Origin: SLQH01 sp964612995
GTDB taxonomy: Bacteria; Planctomycetota; UBA11346
Assembly (NCBI GenBank): GCA_964612995.1
Contig: CAZTGE010000125.1
Coordinates: forward strand, 1 to 12,473
Reading direction: 5' to 3'
Length of the DNA stretch: 12,473 bases
This document shows, one piece after another, positions 7,272-12,473 of this stretch (within the stretch, counting starts at the first letter, position 1; each line of letters starts with the position of its first letter). Below the pieces are notes generated by a model. That model had not been told where the DNA came from. It was given only the letters and a program-made list of their open reading frames with translations, and ran no database searches. Made by a program: the position numbers and the translations under genes.

Positions 7272-7847
7272 ATGACCCGGAGCGCATCCGGCAGACCCAG
7301 CCCGAGCGAGAGCGCGATCATCCGCACGCGGCTGGTGCGGCTGCTCGAGCAGCACCGCCCGATGCTCGCCGCCTACGCCTTCGCTCTCACCGGTGACCAC
7401 CACACCGCCGAGGACGCGGTGCAGGAGGCCGCCTGCATCGCCGCACTCGACCCCCGGCGCATCCCCGACGCGCCGCAGGCCGCGGCCGGCTGGCTGCGGG
7501 CGGTGGTCCGACGCAAGGCGCTCGAGCTGGGTCGCAAGGCCAGGGGCGAGCGGCGACAACTCCGACCCGAGGTGGTGGAGCTGGTCGCCGCCTCCTTCGA
7601 TGAGGTCGAGTCCGACTCCAGCGCACGCCGTCTGGAACGGATGCGCCGGGCCATGGCCGCCTGCGTGGAGCGCCTGTCTGAACGCGCGCGCAAGGCGGTA
7701 CGCGCGCGCTATGTCGAGCGTGCCAGTTGCGCCAGCATCGCCGAGCGCTGTGGCCTGCGGGTCGACCAGGTCTACACCCTGCTCAAGCGTTCGCGCTCGA
7801 GTCTGATCCGCTGCGTCGATCAACAGCTCGAACTGGAGACCCCGTGA
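7272..7847 (+). CDS. ECF RNA polymerase sigma factor
   Basis: 191 residues with only sigma regions 2 and 4, the layout of extracytoplasmic-function sigma factors. Region 2 (about 20-90) includes LTGDHHTAEDAVQEAACIA and WLRAVVRRKALELGRK. Region 4 (about 120-185) has LSERARKAVRARYVERASCASIAERCGLRVDQVYTLLKRSRSSL, split by the helix-turn-helix at about 152-175. The style matches the Rhodopirellula/Verrucomicrobium type of ECF factors that sit beside FecR-domain proteins. The ATG at 7272 has AGGAA five bases upstream; a GTG at 7245 is less likely. It directs RNA polymerase to a specific promoter set, probably controlled by the FecR-domain protein downstream. Autoregulation and control of the divergent enzyme are plausible but not shown. 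Confidence 0.9.
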   Translation: MTRSASGRPSPSESAIIRTRLVRLLEQHRPMLAAYAFALTGDHHTAEDAVQEAACIAALDPRRIPDAPQAAAGWLRAVVRRKALELGRKARGERRQLRPEVVELVAASFDEVESDSSARRLERMRRAMAACVERLSERARKAVRARYVERASCASIAERCGLRVDQVYTLLKRSRSSLIRCVDQQLELETP

Positions 7848-7966
7848 ACAGCGCTGCCACCTGCAGATGCACCCGGCCCAAGGCCGACACTCCCCGCGCG
7901 TCGCAGCACCCAGCTGCCGCCACGCAGCCCGGCCCGAGCCGGGGCCAACCACGGAGGCCGAAATGA
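7844..7966 (+). CDS. Possible 40-residue linking ORF between sigma factor and FecR gene
   Basis: A GTG at 7844 overlaps the sigma-factor stop (GTGA), and the TGA at 7964-7966 overlaps the FecR-gene start (ATGA). GGAG at 7835-7838 lies five bases before the GTG. The 40-residue product begins VNSAATCRCTRPKADTPRAS and ends PSRGQPRRPK; it is rich in Pro, Arg and Ala, with no recognisable domain. It exactly fills the gap between the two genes. It may be a real small protein, a leader that couples translation of FecR to the sigma factor, or a chance ORF in GC-rich DNA. Confidence 0.35.
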   Translation: MNSAATCRCTRPKADTPRASQHPAAATQPGPSRGQPRRPK

Positions 7967-9186
7967 GCGCCGCGACCCATCGCCAATTCGACGAGCTGGT
8001 GGCCGCCTGGTGCACCGGCACCATCGACGACGCTGGCTTCGCCGCGCTGGAGGACCTGCTCGCCCGCGACCCCGGCGCCCGCCGCCGTTTCGTCGAACAC
8101 TGCCACGGCGAGATGACGCTCTACTACCACTTCGCCGGCGAGACCCGCCTCACCCGCCACCCCCTGCCCGCGGCCTCCGACCGGCGGCAGGCAGGTCAGC
8201 GCCCGCCGCGCCGACGCGCCCGGCACGCCCGACACCACCGGCCACGCACCACCCCCTGGCTGTTGCTCGCGGCCGGCCTGTTGGTCGCCGTCGGCCTGAC
8301 ACTGCTGGCCACCCTCGCCCGCGACCCGGCGCCGGCTCGACAGCTGCCCGGGAGGCTGGGCGTCCACGCCGGGGCACCGGTCACCGCCGGCGCCACCCTC
8401 ACCAGCCAGGCCATCGCCTCGACGGTGGCCTGGCACCATGGCGATGCCCGGATCGAACTCGCGCCGCATACCCGCCTGATGGCCAGCGCCGCCGACCGGC
8501 TGCGCCTCGAACAGGGCCGCATCCGGTGCGTCGTCCCCGGTCTCGCCGCGGGTGAACGCCTCCAGGTGGTCACCCCCGCCGCCACCATCACCGTGCTCGG
8601 CACGGTGTTCACCGTCGCCCACGCCGCCGAAGCGACCACGGTCAGCGTCGAGGAGGGCCGGGTGCAGGTACGCACCAGCGCCGGCGCGAGCCGGGTACTC
8701 GGTGCCGGCGAAGCCTTCCGCAGCGATGCCGGCTCGCAGCCACACCCGCCACCAACGGATGGTTGGGCCCTGCTGCGGCACGACCGCGAGGCGACCACGG
8801 TCCTGGATCACGTGCGCGAGAACGGAACGCTGGTCCTCCCGGCCGATACGCAACTGGTGCTCGAAGTCGAGGTGCCCGCAGGGGTACGGGCGATCACCGC
8901 CACGCTCGACGGCGAGGAGCTGGTCATGCGCTCGCGCACCAGCGATGGCCGCCGGGTCGAGAAAGTGCCGCCCTACTTCCTGTTCGGCAATCAGGAGGAT
9001 CGCCACTACGCTCGCGAGTTGGAACCCGGCCGCAGGAAGCTCGAGGTCACCGGCTGGGCCGATGCCGACGCGACCAGGGTCCACGACCGCGCCGTGTTCA
9101 CCCTGGAGATCGAACCGGCTGCACCGGCGGAGGCCACGGATCGAACCACGACCACAGCTCCTGCCACGCCGCCGGCTCGCCGCTGA
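7963..9186 (+). CDS. FecR-domain single-pass membrane protein, probable sigma regulator
   Basis: 407 residues. The N-terminal cytoplasmic part (1-60; FDELVAAWCTGTIDDAGFAALEDLLARDPGARRRFVEH) is the short helical region common in PVC FecR proteins and likely contacts the sigma factor. A basic stretch (73-96, Arg/His-rich) precedes one transmembrane helix (about 99-117). The FecR domain follows (about 155-254; VAWHHGDARIELAPHTRLM, LEQGRIRCVV, VVTPAATITVLGTVFTVAH, VSVEEGRVQV, LGAGEAFR). A C-terminal beta-rich domain (about 270-385) and a Thr/Pro tail complete it. The start is set by GGAGG (7953-7957), five bases before ATG 7963; an ATG at 7867 in frame is weaker. Such proteins sense surface signals and control the partner ECF factor. 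The 3' end overlaps the convergent sulfatase gene by 89 bp. Confidence 0.88.
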   Translation: MSAATHRQFDELVAAWCTGTIDDAGFAALEDLLARDPGARRRFVEHCHGEMTLYYHFAGETRLTRHPLPAASDRRQAGQRPPRRRARHARHHRPRTTPWLLLAAGLLVAVGLTLLATLARDPAPARQLPGRLGVHAGAPVTAGATLTSQAIASTVAWHHGDARIELAPHTRLMASAADRLRLEQGRIRCVVPGLAAGERLQVVTPAATITVLGTVFTVAHAAEATTVSVEEGRVQVRTSAGASRVLGAGEAFRSDAGSQPHPPPTDGWALLRHDREATTVLDHVRENGTLVLPADTQLVLEVEVPAGVRAITATLDGEELVMRSRTSDGRRVEKVPPYFLFGNQEDRHYARELEPGRRKLEVTGWADADATRVHDRAVFTLEIEPAAPAEATDRTTTTAPATPPARR

Positions 9187-11014
9187 CACGCTGCGCGCGA
9201 TCGCGCAGCGTGTCCCACTCGCAGCGGCCGAAACAGAACGACAGCCAATCCGCGCGCTCGCAGCAGAGGACGAGATCGGCATCCGCGCAGCGGTCGCGAC
9301 TACAAGCGGCCACGCCGCGACGCACGTGCAGACAGAAGCTGGCGTCGATCCCGACGAAGGAGATGGCCACACGGATATCCGCGTTCACCGCCGCGACCGG
9401 ATCGAGGCGGAAGCCCAACGCGCGCACGAAGCAACCCGGCTCCATCGCCGCAGCGGTCTCCGGATCGATCCGCGGCGGATGGGCCTGGGGCTCCCAGGCC
9501 CCCTCCCACGCGCGCGCAGCAGTCAGATAGATATTGCGCGTGGTCCAGGCCGGAGCGACCTGCCCCATCCTCCGTAACGCGTCGGCGAGCAGCTGACAAG
9601 CGCGCGGCGCCACCGGATGGCCGGGCGCGATCGCCCGGGTCACATGTCGGGCGAGTTTCGCCGCCCAGGCCCAACACCGTTGCTCCAACTCGCGTTCCAC
9701 CGCCGCGCAGGCGGCCTCGGGCCCGCCGTACGCCGCGACGATCTTGCGACTCTCCAGTTCCGGCGGGACCGGATGCAGATCGACCGCGTCGCCTGAGTAC
9801 CAGCCGAGCAGGCCGGCGTAGATCCCGCGCACCCCGAACTGCCACTCGGCGTAGCTCTGGGCGATGCCCGGGGCGTCGCGCAGGTGCGGCGGCAGGTCGG
9901 TCTGTGCGATCACCGCATCGGGGTCGAGCCCGCGATTCATGCCGCGTACGCTCTGGTCGAAGACGAACTGCAGCGCATCGCGGAAGGTGTTCACCTGCTG
10001 CGCGACCCGCTCGCTGCCGCTCAGCGGCAGCCCGTGGACTCCAAGCAGATGGGTCGCGCCGAAGCCGGCGATCACATCGAGCCCGGCGAGCCAGGGAACG
10101 GGATCACGATAGCCGCCACCGGCGACCGAGACGATGTTGGGGAAGGTCGCCGTGAGGTGGTTGTGGACGCAGACCCCGCGCTGCGGGAACCAGAGGATCA
10201 ACGAATCATCGGTATCGAACGAATAGCTGGTGTGGACCTCCACCGCTTCGCCTGCGATCGTGGTCCGCACCACCGGCTCGGCCCAGGTCACGTCTGGCGC
10301 GCGATAGCCCAGAGCGTCACGCTTGGCGTTCCCATCCCCGAGTCGGTCCGCTCTGCGGGCCTCGCGCTGCTCCGTCGCGGCCCGCAGCTCCGCCGCGTTT
10401 CCCGCGGGCCTGTGACCCATTGTCGCGGTGACCCACCGCTCGGCCGGACGGTCGCTCCGCTGCGCTGCGCTGCGACCTGAGTCCAGGTCTCGACTCTTGA
10501 AGGCCATGCCGCGCTTGGCACCCGTAGCGGCGGTGGCGATCGGATCGGCATCCGGCCCCGCCGACGGCAAGGGCACGCCGTATTGGGCCAGAGTCCGGTA
10601 ATGATAGGCGCTGGCCTCGTGGACCTGCATGCGCGCGAGGTTGTCATGCAGCCGGGCATGCCCATGGATCGGCACGCGATGGCGACCGAGCAGACCGTCG
10701 GTGCCGAAGCAGTAATGCGAATGGGTGTAGATCACCGCCGCGACCTCCCGGTCGCTGACCGCCGCCAGATGCTCGCGGATGGCCACGCCCTCGGCGTTAC
10801 CATTGCCGGTATCGATCACGATCAGCCCCGCGGGCGCTTCGATGGCATGCGCATTGGCGACGCTCAAGCCGACCACCGACCACACGCCCGGCGCGTGGGT
10901 CACCGTCGCTGGCGCGATATGTTCACGCCCGGCGACCAGTTCGCGACTGGCGATCTGCCCTGCCGCACCGGTGAGCATCGGCACCGGCGCTCCCGTGTAA
11001 CGTGGATCGTGCAT
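9098..11014 (-). CDS. Alkylsulfatase-family metallo-beta-lactamase-fold hydrolase with a 64-codon insertion
   Basis: 638 residues without a signal peptide. The N-terminal MBL fold has IEAPAGLIVIDTGNG (58-72) and VIYTHSHYCFGTDG (94-107), then HNHLTATFPN (284-293), YRDPVPWL (302-309) and LLGVHGLP (323-330). The alkylsulfatase dimerisation domain follows (about 385-505; FGVRGIYAGLLGWYSGDAVDL, TRNIYLTAARAWEG). The C-terminus (about 520-625) is the SCP2-like domain. SdsA1-type enzymes hydrolyse alkyl sulfate esters with two zinc ions. Here the H-x-H-x-D-H motif reads H98-S-H100-Y-C102-F103, so the Asp and second His are replaced. Residues about 168-231 come from an inserted repeat. The ATG at 11014 is chosen over a TTG at 11047; its ribosome binding site is weak. 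The 3' end overlaps the FecR gene. Sulfatase activity is uncertain. Confidence 0.83.
   Translation of the reverse strand: MHDPRYTGAPVPMLTGAAGQIASRELVAGREHIAPATVTHAPGVWSVVGLSVANAHAIEAPAGLIVIDTGNGNAEGVAIREHLAAVSDREVAAVIYTHSHYCFGTDGLLGRHRVPIHGHARLHDNLARMQVHEASAYHYRTLAQYGVPLPSAGPDADPIATAATGAKRGMAFKSRDLDSGRSAAQRSDRPAERWVTATMGHRPAGNAAELRAATEQREARRADRLGDGNAKRDALGYRAPDVTWAEPVVRTTIAGEAVEVHTSYSFDTDDSLILWFPQRGVCVHNHLTATFPNIVSVAGGGYRDPVPWLAGLDVIAGFGATHLLGVHGLPLSGSERVAQQVNTFRDALQFVFDQSVRGMNRGLDPDAVIAQTDLPPHLRDAPGIAQSYAEWQFGVRGIYAGLLGWYSGDAVDLHPVPPELESRKIVAAYGGPEAACAAVERELEQRCWAWAAKLARHVTRAIAPGHPVAPRACQLLADALRRMGQVAPAWTTRNIYLTAARAWEGAWEPQAHPPRIDPETAAAMEPGCFVRALGFRLDPVAAVNADIRVAISFVGIDASFCLHVRRGVAACSRDRCADADLVLCCERADWLSFCFGRCEWDTLRDRAQRVSGEPAAWQELWSWFDPWPPPVQPVRSPG
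9185..9214. terminator. Perfect 13-bp stem-loop at the convergent gene ends
   Basis: GACACGCTGCGCG (9185-9197) and CGCGCAGCGTGTC (9202-9214) are perfectly complementary around a CGAT loop. The left arm starts within the FecR-gene stop codon (TGA, 9184-9186). It is placed to end the FecR transcript. It also lies inside the sulfatase coding sequence (protein segment WDTLRDRAQRVSG) and would form in that mRNA as well. No T-tract follows. Confidence 0.55.
10320..10519. mobile_element. In-frame 184-bp palindromic-type insertion with 8-bp direct repeats
   Basis: CGCTTGGC occurs at 10320-10327 and again at 10512-10519, 192 bp apart, bracketing 10328-10511. In the coding direction the repeat reads GCCAAGCG and encodes AKR. 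Removing one 192-bp unit restores a smooth family-like sequence, ATAATGAKRDALGYRAPDVTW in pieces: TAATGAKR joined to DALGYRAPD. The insert has subterminal inverted GAGTCG (10340-10345) and CGACTC (10491-10496) and a hairpin GACCTG-AGTC-CAGGTC (10474-10489). It adds exactly 64 codons with no stop in the sulfatase frame, giving an Arg/Ala-rich segment. No transposase is encoded. The interpretation as a mobile insertion is inference, strongly suggested by the duplication. Confidence 0.75.
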
Positions 11015-11069
11015 GCCGCAGTCTGGGCATGGATGCTGCCACGCCAAGCATCAGCGCGCGGATTCGGGC

Positions 11070-11230
11070 AAGGCGACTCAAAGCTCGCAAATGAGGGCCA
11101 TGCCTCGCCTCCATCTGCGTCACTATGACCCAAGCACCAAAGAGAGCCGGGCGGTTTAACGCAGATGGAGGCGACGCAAGGCATGCCGACCTGGGGATCG
11201 GCGCTCCCGGGCCGAGCTTTGAGTCGCCCT
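11070..11230. mobile_element. 161-bp MITE-like palindromic element
   Basis: The ends are inverted repeats: AAGGCGACTCAAAGCTCG (11070-11087) against the complement of 11213-11230, with one mismatch in 18. The inner arms TCGCCTCCATCTGCGT (11105-11120) and ACGCAGATGGAGGCGA (11159-11174) are also perfect inverted repeats. The element is directly bounded by near-identical 12-bp direct repeats: GCGGATTCGGGC (11058-11069) and GCGGATTCTGGC (11231-11242), as expected of target-site duplication. The right arm is longer than the left because it carries the GCCGA/TCGGC stem also found in copy A at 76-158. There is no coding capacity. It sits between the divergent sulfatase and reductase genes, where it could affect the expression of both. 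Confidence 0.78.
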
Positions 11231-11396
11231 GCGGATTCTGGCGGCACTCGGGATCCGGCGGCTGTCGACCGAGCTGCGTGCGCGCGAATCGGCACCCGCA
11301 CCGACGCGTCCGCGCGCTTGCGACCCCTGGGCCATCGGCGATCGTCCGGCGGTCCGGCGCCCCGCTTACAGGGTGGATCCGGCGATGGAGAGAAGC
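11231..11396 (+). promoter_or_regulatory. Leader of the aldo/keto reductase gene
   Basis: The remaining non-coding part of the 382-bp gene-free region 11015-11396. It starts with the right flanking direct repeat (11231-11242) and ends with GGAG (11387-11390), the ribosome binding site six bases before ATG 11397. No convincing promoter boxes were found. The left part, 11015-11057, holds only the upstream sequence of the sulfatase start. Confidence 0.4.
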
Positions 11397-12350
11397 ATGC
11401 AGACCGCAGCGCTCGGCGAGACCGGGCTGACCGTCACCCGGCTCGGATTCGGCTCCCAGACCATCGGCGGGCTCGGCTACGGCCCGCAAGACCAGTCCGC
11501 GAGCGTGCCTGCTGCCCTGGCCTATCTCGCCGGCGGCGGACGCCTGATCGACACCGCCCGCGGCTACGGCACCAGCGAGATCCACGTCGGGCGCGCGCTG
11601 CGGGCCTACGGGATGCCGTCCCACCTGGTGACCATCTGCTCCAAGAGCGGATCGACGCATCCGCCCTGCATCGCAGCCGATCTCGAGACCAGCCGTTACT
11701 GCCTGGGGCGCGACCATATCGACGTCTACTACGTCCACGTACCACCGGCGGACCGGGATGCGCTCATGCGGGTGCTCGATGCCTACGAGGACTTCCGCCG
11801 CGATGGGCGCATCCGCTTCATCGGCCTGTCGTGCAAGCGCCTCGACCGCCCTGAGGCCTGTGAAGAGGTCCGCGACTGGATCCACGACGGCCGAGCGCAG
11901 GTCATGCAGTTCCCCTATTCCTTCGCCCGGCCGTGGGTCGGCGAACTGATCGCCGAGGCCAGGGCCGCGGGCATCGGCTGTGTCGTGCGGCAGGCCCTGG
12001 AAGGCGGCCTGCTCTCCGGTGCCTACCGCCCCGGCCACCGCTTCACCGACCGCGCCAACGACGGTCGTGCGGGCGTCGACCCCGCCGCAATGGCCGAGGC
12101 GCTCGAACTGATCGACGCCATCCGTCAACGCTTCGCGGTCGGCCCCTACGCCACCCTCGCGGACGTCTCGCTGGCCTACGTGCTCTCGCATCCCGACGTC
12201 GCTGCGACCATCCCCGGCGGCGGCGATCCGGAACAGGTGACGACCAACCTGCGCGCCGACGCGCTGCCACCGCTTTCGCCGGAGACCCGGCAGGAGCTCG
12301 AAGCGATGGCCGCGCCGCTGGTGCCGCTCACGCGCCAGGGCAAGGACTGA
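11397..12350 (+). CDS. Aldo/keto reductase family oxidoreductase
   Basis: 317 residues, the usual length for the family; a cytoplasmic TIM-barrel NAD(P)H-dependent carbonyl reductase. The catalytic tetrad is visible: Asp52 and Tyr57 in IDTARGYGTSE (51-61), Lys83 in SKSG (82-85), and His114 in YYVHVPPAD (111-119). Other family marks are LGFGSQTIGG (16-25), RFIGLSC (140-146), and the cofactor-end segment SHPDVAATIPGGGDPEQVTTN (264-284). The substrate cannot be read; sequence style resembles AKR12/13-like bacterial reductases. The start is set by GGAG at 11387-11390; in-frame GTG 11373 and ATG 11385 are less well placed. It is divergent from the sulfatase gene, with which it shares the repeat-invaded intergenic region. 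Confidence 0.93.
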   Translation: MQTAALGETGLTVTRLGFGSQTIGGLGYGPQDQSASVPAALAYLAGGGRLIDTARGYGTSEIHVGRALRAYGMPSHLVTICSKSGSTHPPCIAADLETSRYCLGRDHIDVYYVHVPPADRDALMRVLDAYEDFRRDGRIRFIGLSCKRLDRPEACEEVRDWIHDGRAQVMQFPYSFARPWVGELIAEARAAGIGCVVRQALEGGLLSGAYRPGHRFTDRANDGRAGVDPAAMAEALELIDAIRQRFAVGPYATLADVSLAYVLSHPDVAATIPGGGDPEQVTTNLRADALPPLSPETRQELEAMAAPLVPLTRQGKD

Positions 12351-12418
12351 GCCGACACAGCACCCAGCGACCTGCGCAGATCAAAAAGCCAAACCAGAAG
12401 CGCCCGTCCGCAGCGCCA

Positions 12419-12443
12419 GCCAGGCCTGGCCGGGCGACCGGCC
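12419..12443. terminator. Possible terminator-like stem downstream of the reductase
   Basis: GCCAGGCCTGGC (12419-12430) is a perfect 12-bp palindrome, and GGCCG (12428-12432) can alternatively pair with CGGCC (12439-12443). They lie about 70 bp after the reductase stop. No T-tract follows, so this is a weak candidate. Confidence 0.25.
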
Positions 12444-12470
12444 GACAGAGGAGCGGTTTTCGGCGATAAT
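12442..12470 (+). promoter_or_regulatory. Candidate sigma-70 promoter pointing out of the window
   Basis: CCGACA (12442-12447, four of six matches to TTGACA), a 17-bp spacer, and GATAAT (12465-12470, five of six matches to TATAAT). It would serve a plus-strand gene beyond 12473. The 12351-12441 stretch shows no gene. Confidence 0.4.
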
Positions 12471-12473
12471 GGC

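Noticed and set aside
7783..9372. 529-codon minus-strand frame opposite the sigma/FecR genes
   Set aside because: Antisense to two recognised genes, with no motif or ribosome site; a shadow frame.
10923..12191. 422-codon minus-strand frame opposite the aldo/keto reductase
   Set aside because: Antisense to a gene with a complete catalytic tetrad and crosses the MITE-like element; no family similarity recognised.
1..12473. CRISPR array, tRNA or rRNA genes, or a transposase gene
   Set aside because: No regularly spaced short repeats, cloverleaf-like segments, rRNA sequence or transposase-like protein were seen on either strand.

Overview
The window looks like chromosomal DNA of a GC-rich bacterium, most likely from the PVC group (Planctomycetota, Verrucomicrobiota or Kiritimatiellota-like). 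The clue is the typical PVC pair of a short ECF sigma factor followed by a FecR-domain membrane protein, next to a large secreted carbohydrate-active enzyme. The taxonomic call is an inference; no rRNA or other marker is present.

Layout. Positions 1-241 are a hairpin-rich, repeat-bearing leader. Then comes a plus-strand pair: glycyl-tRNA synthetase (242-1975) and a DUF167/YggU protein (1975-2262), joined by an overlapping stop/start. A near-symmetric 175-bp palindromic element (2263-2437) separates them from an FHA-RDD membrane protein (2575-3810). Convergent to it is a 1072-residue secreted multidomain protein (3843-7061, minus) with a CBM-like domain, DUF5060, a TIM-barrel hydrolase-like domain, a PKD-like domain and malectin. 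Divergent from it are the ECF sigma factor (7272-7847), a possible 40-residue linking ORF (7844-7966) and the FecR-domain protein (7963-9186). The FecR gene runs tail-to-tail into, and overlaps by 89 bp, an alkylsulfatase-like metallo-beta-lactamase gene (9098-11014, minus). After a 382-bp intergenic region comes an aldo/keto reductase (11397-12350), then a candidate outward promoter at the right edge.

How the genes may work together. The sigma/FecR pair is probably a cell-surface signalling module; the divergent secreted enzyme is its most obvious candidate target, although no promoter was proven. GlyRS/YggU is housekeeping. The sulfatase and the aldo/keto reductase are divergent and share a regulatory region that has been invaded by a repeat.

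The most unusual content is a set of small non-coding palindromic elements without a transposase. They are: (i) a 184-bp in-frame insertion inside the sulfatase gene, flanked by an 8-bp direct repeat and adding exactly 64 codons; (ii) a 161-bp MITE-like element with 18-bp inverted ends and 12-bp flanking direct repeats in front of the sulfatase and reductase genes; (iii) a related solitary arm upstream of GlyRS; (iv) the 175-bp hairpin element upstream of the FHA gene. Elements (i) and (ii) share a 13-base motif, which suggests one dispersed family, with one member behaving like the protein-invading palindromic elements known from Rickettsia.
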